From NCBI GenBank assembly GCA_024691765.1, contig JAILNI010000006.1:79993-143992 (forward strand): a stretch of DNA of 64,000 nucleotides. Direction: 5' to 3'. The notes under the pieces were generated by a model that saw only the letters and a program-made list of their open reading frames with translations, was not told where the DNA came from and made no database searches. The first letter of the stretch is position 1. Every line of letters begins with the position of its first letter. Source of the DNA: Bacteroidales bacterium (lineage in GTDB: Bacteria > Bacteroidota > Bacteroidia > Bacteroidales > UBA932). Below are positions 55,012-63,972 of the stretch, one piece after another. Made by a program: the position numbers and the translations under genes.

Positions 55012-56067
55012 CTATTTGAATTGTTCGAAGGTGAAGGCCTCCCAGGGGAGGTCGGCGTCGGCCTTGCCCTTGTCGAGTATGTCCACTATGTGCATGAGCA
55101 GCGGGAAGTTCTTAAGGTCGACGAGACCCAGTTCCGCCTTCCTGCGTACGGCTATTCCCATTACCCGCGTGATGACCAGCGACTCGAGGGTGATGCCGGC
55201 GAGCGCTTCAGTCACCTGGTCGTAGTCGAGACCCTTTCCCATCAGCACTCCGCAACGGCGGGTGCGTCCGCTGAAGATGGTGACGTACAGGTCGCCCAGC
55301 CCTATAGCCTCCGATTCGAAGGTGCCGCCCTGCATCTGCATGAGGGCGTGCGTCTCACGGACGGCCTGGGTGAAGGTGCCGGCCTGCGAGTTGTAATGCT
55401 GGGGCTCGTCTTCGCCGTGCCAGCGTATGTTGAGGCCGACCGCAAGGGTGACGGCCATCGCGTAAGCGTTCTTGAGGGCTACGGCGCTCTCGAGACCTAT
55501 CACGTCGTCGGTAAGGGAGATGTGGTAGTATGGGCGCTGCATGGCCTCTTTCATCATGCGGAGAGCTTCCCGGTCGCGGCCGCAGAATCCAACTTCAGAG
55601 GGATCCATGAACACCAGTTCGTAGCTGGTGCAGGGTCCGCCGATGGCGCAGATCTCGCGCTTGATGCCCACCTTCGCGAGTTCGCTCTCCCAGTAGCCGG
55701 GATAGGAGATGAGGGTGCCGTCGGGAAGGCCCCTCAGGCCCTTGGTGACGCTGAGCACCGGCATCTTCGGGTCGAGTTTCTTGAGTATCTCTTCGAGGAA
55801 CCAGTCCACTCCGAAGGATGAAACGCCGCCTATCATGAAATCGGACCCTTCGGCCACCTTCTGCCAGTCCTTGAAATAGTGGAACTGCACGTTGTCGGGG
55901 AAGGGTCGGCAGAACTTCTCGTGCTTGCGGGTTTTGATGTATCCGTCTATGATTTCATCGTCAAGGCAGGTGCCCACGATGTGTACTTCATTGCCGTTTT
56001 CTGCTGCGGGGAAAGCGAGGGCCGAGCCCATCATTCCCGCTCCTAGGATAGTAATTTTGCGTTTCAT
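55012..56067 (-). CDS. GpsA-like NAD(P)-dependent glycerol-3-phosphate dehydrogenase (divergent); start revised to 56067
   Basis: MKRKITILGAGMMGSALAFPAAENGNEV Rossmann, LSVTKGL, GGPC, ALKNAYAMAVTLAVGL. Confidence 0.82.
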   Translation of the reverse strand: MKRKITILGAGMMGSALAFPAAENGNEVHIVGTCLDDEIIDGYIKTRKHEKFCRPFPDNVQFHYFKDWQKVAEGSDFMIGGVSSFGVDWFLEEILKKLDPKMPVLSVTKGLRGLPDGTLISYPGYWESELAKVGIKREICAIGGPCTSYELVFMDPSEVGFCGRDREALRMMKEAMQRPYYHISLTDDVIGLESAVALKNAYAMAVTLAVGLNIRWHGEDEPQHYNSQAGTFTQAVRETHALMQMQGGTFESEAIGLGDLYVTIFSGRTRRCGVLMGKGLDYDQVTEALAGITLESLVITRVMGIAVRRKAELGLVDLKNFPLLMHIVDILDKGKADADLPWEAFTFEQFK

Positions 56068-56069
56068 CG

Positions 56070-57332
56070 TTATTGTAGTTTTTTGTTCATTGCATATGCC
56101 TTGGCGTCTTCCCACCTGTAATAAGGTCCGGAGTATGCCTGAAGCTCGGGGATGGGAGTCTCCCTTTCGTTGGTGAGGAACTTCACCAGCACTTCGCCTT
56201 TGCGGTTACTGTAGAAGATTATCTGAAGGTTCGCGGCGAACGGGCAGTGAAGGGTTCCGTTCCAGCTGCGATAGGCTTCTTCCGCGGTCAGCCTGGGGTA
56301 CCCGTAGCCCTCCAGCCCGAAACGGGAGCAAAGGGCAAGCAGGGGCATGTCGTGACCGAAGATGAGATTGGCGGCGACAGGCGCTCCGGCTATGGCTTCA
56401 TCGGCCTTGCTGACTATGTCGCCGACCAGCGGATCCGTCCACTTCAGGTTCTCCTCGCCGTAGGGCTCGGAGTTGCAGCGTCCTATATAGAAAGTCAGGG
56501 CGTGACGGGCGTATGCAGTCGTGACGGCATCCCACGGAAGGAAGGTGAAGCGGTTCTCGTCTATATCGTAAGCCTCGGCGAACTGGGCGAGGGAGAAGAT
56601 GGCGGAAACGAATTTTCGCGGCTTCCCGGCCAGGGCTTTCCCGCGGACCGGGTCTTTGAAGAACCTTGAGAATATGGCCATGGTGTCGACGGGAACGTCC
56701 GTAAGCGGCCCGTGGGCAATCCCGGAGGCTTTCCTCATTATGTCTTTGGGAAAGTGCGGGGAAATGATGCGCTGGAACTTCGGTCCGCAATCCCATGTTA
56801 TGGGAAGCCTCCTCCTGCAGGATTTGAGTGCAGACGTGAACGCCGCCATGCTCACAAGGCAGCGGGGCACGGTTGACGAGATGGCATGGACTTCCCCGTG
56901 GCGGAACACCCTCCGGTAGCGCTTGTACATCCTTCTGGCAAGCTGCTCGTGCTCACGGGCTCCCCTTGGGGTGAGGCGTCCTTCCATGCCGTCGTGCAGC
57001 GCGACCATCTGCTTTGCGCAGGCAAGGAGGGAATCTCCCGCGGGCGTTATGATTCCTTCTTCGGAGGCAGCCTGGAGGCAGTCCTGCAGCAGCAGATAAG
57101 GCTCGTCCGTCAGGTGAGCGCGCGAACCGTGCCTGCCGTAGTGGCTGATATAGAAGGGCTTGAACCCGCGCGGGGCGGGCGTGTCCTCAAGCGGAAGGAA
57201 CTCGTATGAATGGATGTTGAAAGACGCCCTCTGCGGGAAGGCGCGGAGGTAGGCGTCCATCTCCGGCGACAGCTGGGCGTAAGCCGCCAGCGTCGAAGCA
57301 AGCAGAAGCGCGAGAGTGAGGAATCGTTTCAC
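56070..57332 (-). CDS. Histidine-type acid phosphatase (MINPP/phytase-like)
   Basis: Signal peptide; catalytic YISHYGRHGSRAHLT, proton donor region LIFGHDMPLL. Confidence 0.82.
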   Translation of the reverse strand: MKRFLTLALLLASTLAAYAQLSPEMDAYLRAFPQRASFNIHSYEFLPLEDTPAPRGFKPFYISHYGRHGSRAHLTDEPYLLLQDCLQAASEEGIITPAGDSLLACAKQMVALHDGMEGRLTPRGAREHEQLARRMYKRYRRVFRHGEVHAISSTVPRCLVSMAAFTSALKSCRRRLPITWDCGPKFQRIISPHFPKDIMRKASGIAHGPLTDVPVDTMAIFSRFFKDPVRGKALAGKPRKFVSAIFSLAQFAEAYDIDENRFTFLPWDAVTTAYARHALTFYIGRCNSEPYGEENLKWTDPLVGDIVSKADEAIAGAPVAANLIFGHDMPLLALCSRFGLEGYGYPRLTAEEAYRSWNGTLHCPFAANLQIIFYSNRKGEVLVKFLTNERETPIPELQAYSGPYYRWEDAKAYAMNKKLQ

Positions 57333-57333
57333 G

Positions 57334-58518
57334 TTATTGTTTCCTTTTTCTTGATGAACTCCAGGCGACTGCAGCGATGAGCAGCAGGAGGAGGGCGGAA
57401 AACAGCCTGTAGCCCCAGTTGGGGATGCTGAAAGTGTGCTCGTAGTTGATTACTTCGTCCAGCAGGCACGAAATATCCCATACGGCCGAGAGCGACGCCA
57501 GGCAGGTGAGGAAAAGCAGGAATTTCTCCCTTCTGCCCGAGGACTCCTCCTCCCTTGCCGACACTTCCTGGGAGACGATTTTGGCCAGCGACTTCTCTTC
57601 CCTTTCAAGGTCAAGGCCTCGCATTATGGCCTGGTCCACTTCGACCGGAAGGAAATTGTAGGAAACCGCGGTGAAGGTGTAGCGGCGTTCGAATTCGGTG
57701 AGTTCTTCCTGCAGCACGGCGGGCTTCCTGGCTCCGGAACGGAAAAGCTGGTTGTGGCGGTAGAGGAAGCATTTCCGGAAGAGTTCATAAATGTATATCA
57801 TTCCGAAGTAGTCGTCCGTCCAAATGCCCTTCTGGAAGTCGGAGACGTCTTTCCCGAGGAAGGTGACGGTGTCCAGCAGGGCAAGGGCAGTCCATGAGGA
57901 AAATACTCCCAGGCGATGCTTTTCCATGAGGCGGCGGAAGTACTGGGGATCGGTGGAGAAGGGCTCTCCGGGCTCGTAGCGCGACACCGTGCCGGCGGCG
58001 TAGAGGAGACGGTCCCGCAGGGCGTAGTCGTCGGGGCATTCCGGCGAGGTGATTATCTGGAAAACCTTGAACTTGTTGCCGTTCTCCACAAGCTGCGGAC
58101 AGGGGCCCAGGGGCTGGATTGCGGCTTCCAGGAACTCTCCCACCGCTGCGCTGTCGTAGAAGGAACAGTTGCGGAGCACCCCCAGGGCTTCCGTGAGTTC
58201 GTTGATGTCGGTGCCGGTGAAAACCGTTTTCACGGCGAAGATCACGAGCGACGCCGGCATGGTCCAGATGCGTATCTCGTCTACCACGAACGGGAGCCTC
58301 TTTCCGGAGCGGAGGGGAATCCCCACCTCTTTTCCGACAGCCTGCACATAGCGTTTCACCTCCCTGGTCTGGAAATCCACGAATTCAGGGAAATAGAAGT
58401 CCCTGAGTGTGGCCTCGTGTTCAGCGGTTTCCTCCAGTGCCTGCCATGCGGCGCCCGGCTCGAAGGGGCGTTCCGGGGTGAAATAGCCGCACAGGAATGC
58501 AGTATCGTCTACTTTCAT
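57334..58518 (-). CDS. Hypothetical protein with C-terminal two-TM anchor, divergent to the STAND NTPase
   Basis: Soluble N-terminus, coiled region, then two TMs (FLLFLTCLASLSAVWDI; LFSALLLLLIAAVAW). Confidence 0.65.
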   Translation of the reverse strand: MKVDDTAFLCGYFTPERPFEPGAAWQALEETAEHEATLRDFYFPEFVDFQTREVKRYVQAVGKEVGIPLRSGKRLPFVVDEIRIWTMPASLVIFAVKTVFTGTDINELTEALGVLRNCSFYDSAAVGEFLEAAIQPLGPCPQLVENGNKFKVFQIITSPECPDDYALRDRLLYAAGTVSRYEPGEPFSTDPQYFRRLMEKHRLGVFSSWTALALLDTVTFLGKDVSDFQKGIWTDDYFGMIYIYELFRKCFLYRHNQLFRSGARKPAVLQEELTEFERRYTFTAVSYNFLPVEVDQAIMRGLDLEREEKSLAKIVSQEVSAREEESSGRREKFLLFLTCLASLSAVWDISCLLDEVINYEHTFSIPNWGYRLFSALLLLLIAAVAWSSSRKRKQ

Positions 58519-58574
58519 GCCTATCTCTTTTGTACAACCACAAAGATATAAAAAGAATTCGTACCTTTACGCTT

Positions 58575-61500
58575 ATGAAAACCCCCATGCCGTTTACCCT
58601 GTCACATCCGTTGGAACAGGCGCACAGAAACATCGCGGAAGGAAACTGGTTCCGGGCGATGAACTACCTGCTGGATTTTATGGAAACCGGTGCCTCGTAC
58701 TGCTCGGCCGTGCTTCTTGCGATGTTCCGTGCCCGGGTGCAGGAGAGCGGGGCCCCGGCTCCGGACGGAGTGGTGAAGGCGGTGCGCAGAATAGATGCTA
58801 AGCGGCCCCTTAGCTTCGGCGACTGGGTGAACGACATCCTGGCCCCACTGGCCGACGAGGCGCAGAGGCAGTTCCCGGAGAACCCGTTCGCCTGCGCTCT
58901 GGCAGCCGTGGCGGGGCGGAAAAAGAACATCTTCCTGCCCTCAAAGGGCGACGCCGGCGTGGTGCAGATACGCAACCGCTACAAGGGTCACGGAACCGTG
59001 CTCTCGGACAGCCATTACGAAGAAGTGGTGAACCAGCTGTCGCCCAAGGCCGAGAGCTTCGCGGGTGCGCTGTCGGCAATAGGGGAGTGCGGCGTGGATA
59101 TGGAGAAGGACCTCTATCCCCTCGTGCACCGTTCCGAAGAAGGTTACGAATATGTGTTCCAGACCCTCAACGACGAGAGCGTGGCCTTCGTCTCCACCGA
59201 CGAAAACGCCCTCAGCCTTCTCACGGCTAACCTGAACCCGCAGTTCGACGCATGGATGCAAACGATCCTGCCCTCTTTCGACATAGCGAAGGACCTGAAC
59301 TGGGACGAGACCGTGGCTGCAATGCAGGAAGCCTCGCAGGCATACATGAGGGACATCTATTCCCAGAAGAAGTACAACAGGGAGCAGTTCGTGGAAAGGG
59401 AGCTGCTCAGCGCCGCCTACAAGTCGTTCATCGGCTCCGACAGGATTATCTTCCCGCTTCCCGGCGAGGCGGGGCAGGGCAAGACCAACCAGCTCTGCCA
59501 CTGGACGGAGACCCTTTCGGAGAGCGGCGAGGGCGTGCTCATCTTCGCGGGTACCGGTTTTGCCGACATCGCCCTGGAGGATAAACTCCGGGAGGTGTTC
59601 GGCCTGTCGCCAAGGAAGAACATCGCTGCATACATGGAAAGGATAAACCGCCTGGCGGAAGACGCAGGCAGGCTTGTTTACGTCTTCTTCGACGCGGTTA
59701 ACGAGGCCATCGCCTATCCCGGCATCACGGAAGGGAGCACCGGGCCCCTCATGCTCTACAAGGACATCTACCGCCTGTTCGGCCGCAGGGAGCTGAACCG
59801 CTTCCGCGTGCTTTTCACCGTCCGCAACTATACCTGGCGCACCGAGCTCGTGCCTGAGCAGGCCAGGCAAGACGCATCCCTTTTCTTCACTCCGGACAAC
59901 GAGGCCGGGGCTTCTGTGAAGGGCTTCACGGACAGCGAAGTGCGTAAGGCCTATGCCGTCTACGGCGAGCTCTTCCAGATGGAAACCCCCTTCGACAGTC
60001 TGCGGCGAGGCTGCGTGCTCCGCCTCAAGGATCCCCTGATGCTCAAGATCGCCTGTACGAACTTCCTCGGGAAGGAGCTCCCTGAAGAACAGGGGGAATA
60101 CACGTCCCTGTCGCTCTTCTCAAGGATGCTGGAGGATATTTCCCATTCCTACGCAGGCAGGAACCAGGTAAAGATACTCAGGGAGATAGCGGCCTACATG
60201 CTGGAGATGTATTCCCGCGGCGAGGCGGTGGATTCCATCATGGTGGACGATCTCAAGGCTGCGCTCACGGATGCGGGCTCCCCTCTGCACCGCGCTGCCG
60301 GCCTCATGTTCAAGAAAGACGGCATCACGGTGGCGTTCGCCGAACTGCTGAACCGTCCCGAGCGCCCCGTGCTCAGGATGGTGGAAGGTTCCAAGGTGCA
60401 GTTCATATACGAAAGGTTCCTGGAGTACCTGCTCTCACTTGCATACATGGACAAGGCCGGGAGCGCTACTCCCGAAATGATATACGGCAGCTTCAGGACC
60501 GCCGCCGTGAACGAAGTGTTCATGGGCGCGATGCGCGACGTGCTGCTGCTTGCCTATCTTCGCGACGGCACTCCCGTCACGGCGACCGGCCTCCTGAGTC
60601 GCTACGGCGACGATTTTGAAGTGTTCTCGCTCGTGAGCGGCATGATGGACGTTCTGGTGAGGGAACTGTACGTGAAGGAAACCTTCAGCATGGAGCGCAG
60701 CCTCCTGGAGTGGAAGGAAGAGGGGATGGATGCCGCCATTGGGGAGTTCAACACCGTATGCCGCGCCATCGATTCCAACAAGGCCACCGACGCCACCATC
60801 GCGCGCCACAAGGAACTCTCCGCCCTGCTCACCCCCATGATACGCCTGCGCAACCTCGCATGCAGCACCCTCATAGGCGGAATTCTCCCATCCGAGGCCT
60901 ATGCCGACGGCCTTTACGAAGAAGACCCGTACCAGCTGCTATGGACCCTGCTCGACGACCCTCTCACCGAAGTGAAGAACAACGCCTGCATGCAGGCCTA
61001 CTACGTTTCGCGCCAGGGCATCACCGAGCAGATAATCAGCCGCATGTTCGGTTACATCAAGAGCCGTCCGCTGGTCTCGCTGCTGGCACGCAAGGGTGCG
61101 AGGAACCGCACCGTAACCCTGCTGGAGGCCGGCGTCCGCCTGGACGTGATGCTCATCATCGACCTCCTGCTGGACGGAAAGGAAGAGGACAGGGCCCGCG
61201 TGACGGAACTGCTGGACGAAATCCGGGGGCTGTTCCGGCATCTGACCCTGAATTATTCCCTGGTGCGCATCCTGATGCCGTTCTTCGCGTGGATACTGCG
61301 CCGGCAGGTCACGTTCCAGTCGGCCTATGTGAACAACCTCACGGAGTACGGCACTTTCTGGAAAGACGAGATCGTGGCACCCTCTCCCGCATCCGACGGC
61401 AGGTGGAACCGAACCGACGTCACCGACATCGCACCCATGGTCTTCCTGCATTCCCGCGGGGAGGCTCCGCGCACAGTGGACTCGTTCCGCAGCCGCATAG

Positions 61501-62447
61501 CGGCCGCCTACCGTACCGGCGATTCGCTGAGCTACTTCCTGCTGGAAAGGCTGCTGGTGATTTTCGGCCTCTCCGACTGGAAGAACACCCTGCCTATCCT
61601 TCAGGAAATCGACCGCACCGTTCCCGGTACCGAATGGTTCGACTATAGCCAGATGTCGTTCATCTACGTGCTCTACCAGCTGGGCCTCAAGATGGAAAAC
61701 CTTTCCCCCGAGGTGGAGGAGATGCTGGAGCGCAACTGCGAGGACTGGACTCGGCGCTGCCGGGGCTATTTCAAGGGGCACAACAGCAGCGTGGCCAATC
61801 CGCTGCAGCTCTACAAGCGCAACGTGATGTCGTGGTACGCCATGGTGTGGTGCGCCAGGCACGGCGATACGGGAACTCCCGAAAGCGCGCCCCTGCTCCG
61901 GAAGATGATAGGCGAGGCGATTGCCTCCCGCGACAAGGAACTGCTGGTGCACCTCATCAACAACATTTCCGAACTGGTTACTGATTCTGGCGACATACTC
62001 ACGGCCCTGGAACTGCTTCGCGTGGTATTCGAGGGCATCCCTTCGGAAGCGGTGCTGAAAGAGTTCGAGACCGGCGCTTCCACCCGCTATCCCGATACGT
62101 CCATGGACATCGTCGCGCTGGTTGGCAACATCCTCGGCACGGCCAAGAACTATTTCCCGGCCCAGGTGAACGATTTCCTTTCCCGCGGAATCATAGGTCT
62201 CACCTTCCCCGGGATACCCAAATACAAAGACGATATCCTCAGTTACAATCCTTCCGGAGAGAACCTTTCCGACCTCATGACCCACAAGTTCGGCAACTTC
62301 ATCATCTGGGCCCTCATACACGAAGAGAGTGTGGATGCGGTGGTGTGCGACTGTCTCAGGGAAGCGGCGGCTTCGGCCGACAGCGCCGCCTGGTTCGACA
62401 AGAGCGTGAGGATAGTGCTGCGGGCGTTACTAAGAATCAAGATATGA
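58575..62447 (+). CDS. Large STAND/NACHT-like P-loop NTPase with long alpha-helical C-terminal region (start revised to 58575)
   Basis: Walker A FPLPGEAGQGKTNQL, Walker B-like LVYVFFDAVNEAIAYP, followed by ~800 aa helical region. Confidence 0.75.
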   Translation: MKTPMPFTLSHPLEQAHRNIAEGNWFRAMNYLLDFMETGASYCSAVLLAMFRARVQESGAPAPDGVVKAVRRIDAKRPLSFGDWVNDILAPLADEAQRQFPENPFACALAAVAGRKKNIFLPSKGDAGVVQIRNRYKGHGTVLSDSHYEEVVNQLSPKAESFAGALSAIGECGVDMEKDLYPLVHRSEEGYEYVFQTLNDESVAFVSTDENALSLLTANLNPQFDAWMQTILPSFDIAKDLNWDETVAAMQEASQAYMRDIYSQKKYNREQFVERELLSAAYKSFIGSDRIIFPLPGEAGQGKTNQLCHWTETLSESGEGVLIFAGTGFADIALEDKLREVFGLSPRKNIAAYMERINRLAEDAGRLVYVFFDAVNEAIAYPGITEGSTGPLMLYKDIYRLFGRRELNRFRVLFTVRNYTWRTELVPEQARQDASLFFTPDNEAGASVKGFTDSEVRKAYAVYGELFQMETPFDSLRRGCVLRLKDPLMLKIACTNFLGKELPEEQGEYTSLSLFSRMLEDISHSYAGRNQVKILREIAAYMLEMYSRGEAVDSIMVDDLKAALTDAGSPLHRAAGLMFKKDGITVAFAELLNRPERPVLRMVEGSKVQFIYERFLEYLLSLAYMDKAGSATPEMIYGSFRTAAVNEVFMGAMRDVLLLAYLRDGTPVTATGLLSRYGDDFEVFSLVSGMMDVLVRELYVKETFSMERSLLEWKEEGMDAAIGEFNTVCRAIDSNKATDATIARHKELSALLTPMIRLRNLACSTLIGGILPSEAYADGLYEEDPYQLLWTLLDDPLTEVKNNACMQAYYVSRQGITEQIISRMFGYIKSRPLVSLLARKGARNRTVTLLEAGVRLDVMLIIDLLLDGKEEDRARVTELLDEIRGLFRHLTLNYSLVRILMPFFAWILRRQVTFQSAYVNNLTEYGTFWKDEIVAPSPASDGRWNRTDVTDIAPMVFLHSRGEAPRTVDSFRSRIAAAYRTGDSLSYFLLERLLVIFGLSDWKNTLPILQEIDRTVPGTEWFDYSQMSFIYVLYQLGLKMENLSPEVEEMLERNCEDWTRRCRGYFKGHNSSVANPLQLYKRNVMSWYAMVWCARHGDTGTPESAPLLRKMIGEAIASRDKELLVHLINNISELVTDSGDILTALELLRVVFEGIPSEAVLKEFETGASTRYPDTSMDIVALVGNILGTAKNYFPAQVNDFLSRGIIGLTFPGIPKYKDDILSYNPSGENLSDLMTHKFGNFIIWALIHEESVDAVVCDCLREAAASADSAAWFDKSVRIVLRALLRIKI

Positions 62448-63226
62448 AAAAGATAATGGTTTTGCTCTTTGCGGCATGCGCCGTCCTGGCGTGCCGGGGG
62501 CAGGAAACAAATGACGGTATGAAAGTAATAGCACACAGGGGCGGCGCCTCCCTCGGCGCCGAGAACAGCATCAGCTGCATAAGGAAAGGCCTGCTCGCCG
62601 GGCCCTATGCAGTTGAGGTGGACGTCCATCTCACTTCCGACGGGGCCGTGGTGGTATGCCACGACGAAACCCTCGACCGCACCACCGACGGCAGCGGCAG
62701 GATAGAGAACCTCACGCTCAGCCAGGTGCGCAGCGTCCGGCTCAAGGGCGGCGAAGACGGGGAGACCGTGCCCACCCTTGAAGAGGTGCTTGCAGAACTG
62801 AAGGGCAAATGCATCCTTCTGCTGGAAGTGAAGAAAACGAGGGAAGGCCAGTATGCCGGCATAGAAGAAAAGATAATCGAGCTTCTGGATGCCGCCGGAA
62901 TGCGGGAGCACGTGATCCTGCAGTCCTTCAACGATTCCGTGCTGGAGCGCTTCCATTCGCTCGCTCCCGACATCCCCGTGGAAAAGCTCCTCGTGTGCCG
63001 CCTTCCCTTCGGGCTGGCGTTCGACATAAAACTGCACCGTTTCTCCCTGGACCGCTACCCTTACGTGCAGTCCTTCAACTCATACAATGCTCTTACTTCG
63101 GAGCGTTTTATCAGGGATGTGCACCGCAGTGGCCGCATGGTGCGGGTCTGGACTGTTGACAAGCCCTCAAGGGTGCGCCGCGGAGCCGATGCCGTAATCA
63201 CCAACCGGCCCCAGGATTTTTTGTAG
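62444..63226 (+). CDS. Glycerophosphodiester phosphodiesterase family lipoprotein
   Basis: Lipobox CAVLACRG; GDPD motifs VIAHRGGASLGAENS, VEVDVHLTSDGAVVVCHDETLDRTT; ATGA overlap with the NTPase gene. Confidence 0.92.
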   Translation: MKKIMVLLFAACAVLACRGQETNDGMKVIAHRGGASLGAENSISCIRKGLLAGPYAVEVDVHLTSDGAVVVCHDETLDRTTDGSGRIENLTLSQVRSVRLKGGEDGETVPTLEEVLAELKGKCILLLEVKKTREGQYAGIEEKIIELLDAAGMREHVILQSFNDSVLERFHSLAPDIPVEKLLVCRLPFGLAFDIKLHRFSLDRYPYVQSFNSYNALTSERFIRDVHRSGRMVRVWTVDKPSRVRRGADAVITNRPQDFL

Positions 63227-63284
63227 CCCCAAGTGAGTAATCTCGCGGAAGGGACGATTATTACGGATGTGGCATAACTTGCTC

Positions 63285-63314
63285 TTGTGTTTTCGATAAT
63301 AATTACTACCTTTG
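63285..63314 (+). promoter_or_regulatory. Promoter TTG-N19-TACCTTTG
   Basis: TTG 63285-63287, TACCTTTG 63307-63314; no adjacent long + ORF. Confidence 0.65.
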
Positions 63315-63319
63315 CAATG

Positions 63320-63452
63320 AGATAATAAACCGTGATACGGATGGACAAAGGGTAGCGCGAAGTCCCCGCCAGCTTAATCCTCGCTCTTGAAGTAATTCCG
63401 CCACGTAGTCTTGGGGCAAAGTTAACAGGAGGTCAATCGGCCTCCTGTTTTA
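63320..63452 (+). ncRNA. Candidate small RNA (~130 nt) between a promoter and an intrinsic terminator
   Basis: Promoter at 63285-63314; terminator hairpin ACAGGAGG/CCTCCTGT plus TTTTATT; no ORF track entry on + strand in this span. Confidence 0.4.
63425..63452 (+). terminator. Intrinsic terminator
   Basis: ACAGGAGG TCAATCGG CCTCCTGT TTTATT. Confidence 0.7.
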
Positions 63453-63972
63453 TTCTCTTGGCAGTATCAATAGCAGTGATACAATACTGGACTTTCGTCT
63501 TATCGCTTTGTTTAACCCCAACCATCATTTTGACCAAACCAATTCCCGGGCAATTGTATGACATTCGTAACATACTCTTAAATCCTTTCTGGTTTTTCTT
63601 TTTCGGATTTGCCGGCGTGGTTTCTACTAATACGGCATTTGTTAAGATTGCGTCCAATTGAAGCACGGCCAGAGTAGACAGGTATGTCATAGATGCCTGA
63701 CCTGACGTCTCCTCTAATGAAACATAACGGATATTAATATCATCTTTGAGGTTAAAGTTGTATTTCTTCGCCTCCGGATTACGCTTCTTCCAATCGTGGT
63801 AGAATGATAGAATAATCTTTTGCCGGCATCGACGTTCTTCTGTCGAATCTCCTGTAGGAATATCATCTTCGGTAAACATACCTTCCTCCTCTTCAAACGG
63901 AACAAGAGGAATCTCAGTCAAGTCAGGCTCTTCTATGTAACCGATGAGCATTTCAAACGGCACGTCCATCAC
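63433..63972 (-). CDS. Hypothetical mobile-element-associated protein (possibly extends past the window)
   Basis: AT-richer coding; resembles proteins I recall from Bacteroidales conjugative/integrative elements (RCRQKIILSFYHDWKKRNP, YLSTLAVLQLDAILTNA, QYCITAIDTAKRI). Confidence 0.5.
   Translation of the reverse strand: MMDVPFEMLIGYIEEPDLTEIPLVPFEEEEGMFTEDDIPTGDSTEERRCRQKIILSFYHDWKKRNPEAKKYNFNLKDDINIRYVSLEETSGQASMTYLSTLAVLQLDAILTNAVLVETTPANPKKKNQKGFKSMLRMSYNCPGIGLVKMMVGVKQSDKTKVQYCITAIDTAKRIKQEAD

Noticed and set aside
53794-55821. 675-aa plus-strand ORF opposite the AraM-like and GpsA-like genes
   Set aside because: Antisense shadow; opposite-strand proteins have clear conserved motifs.
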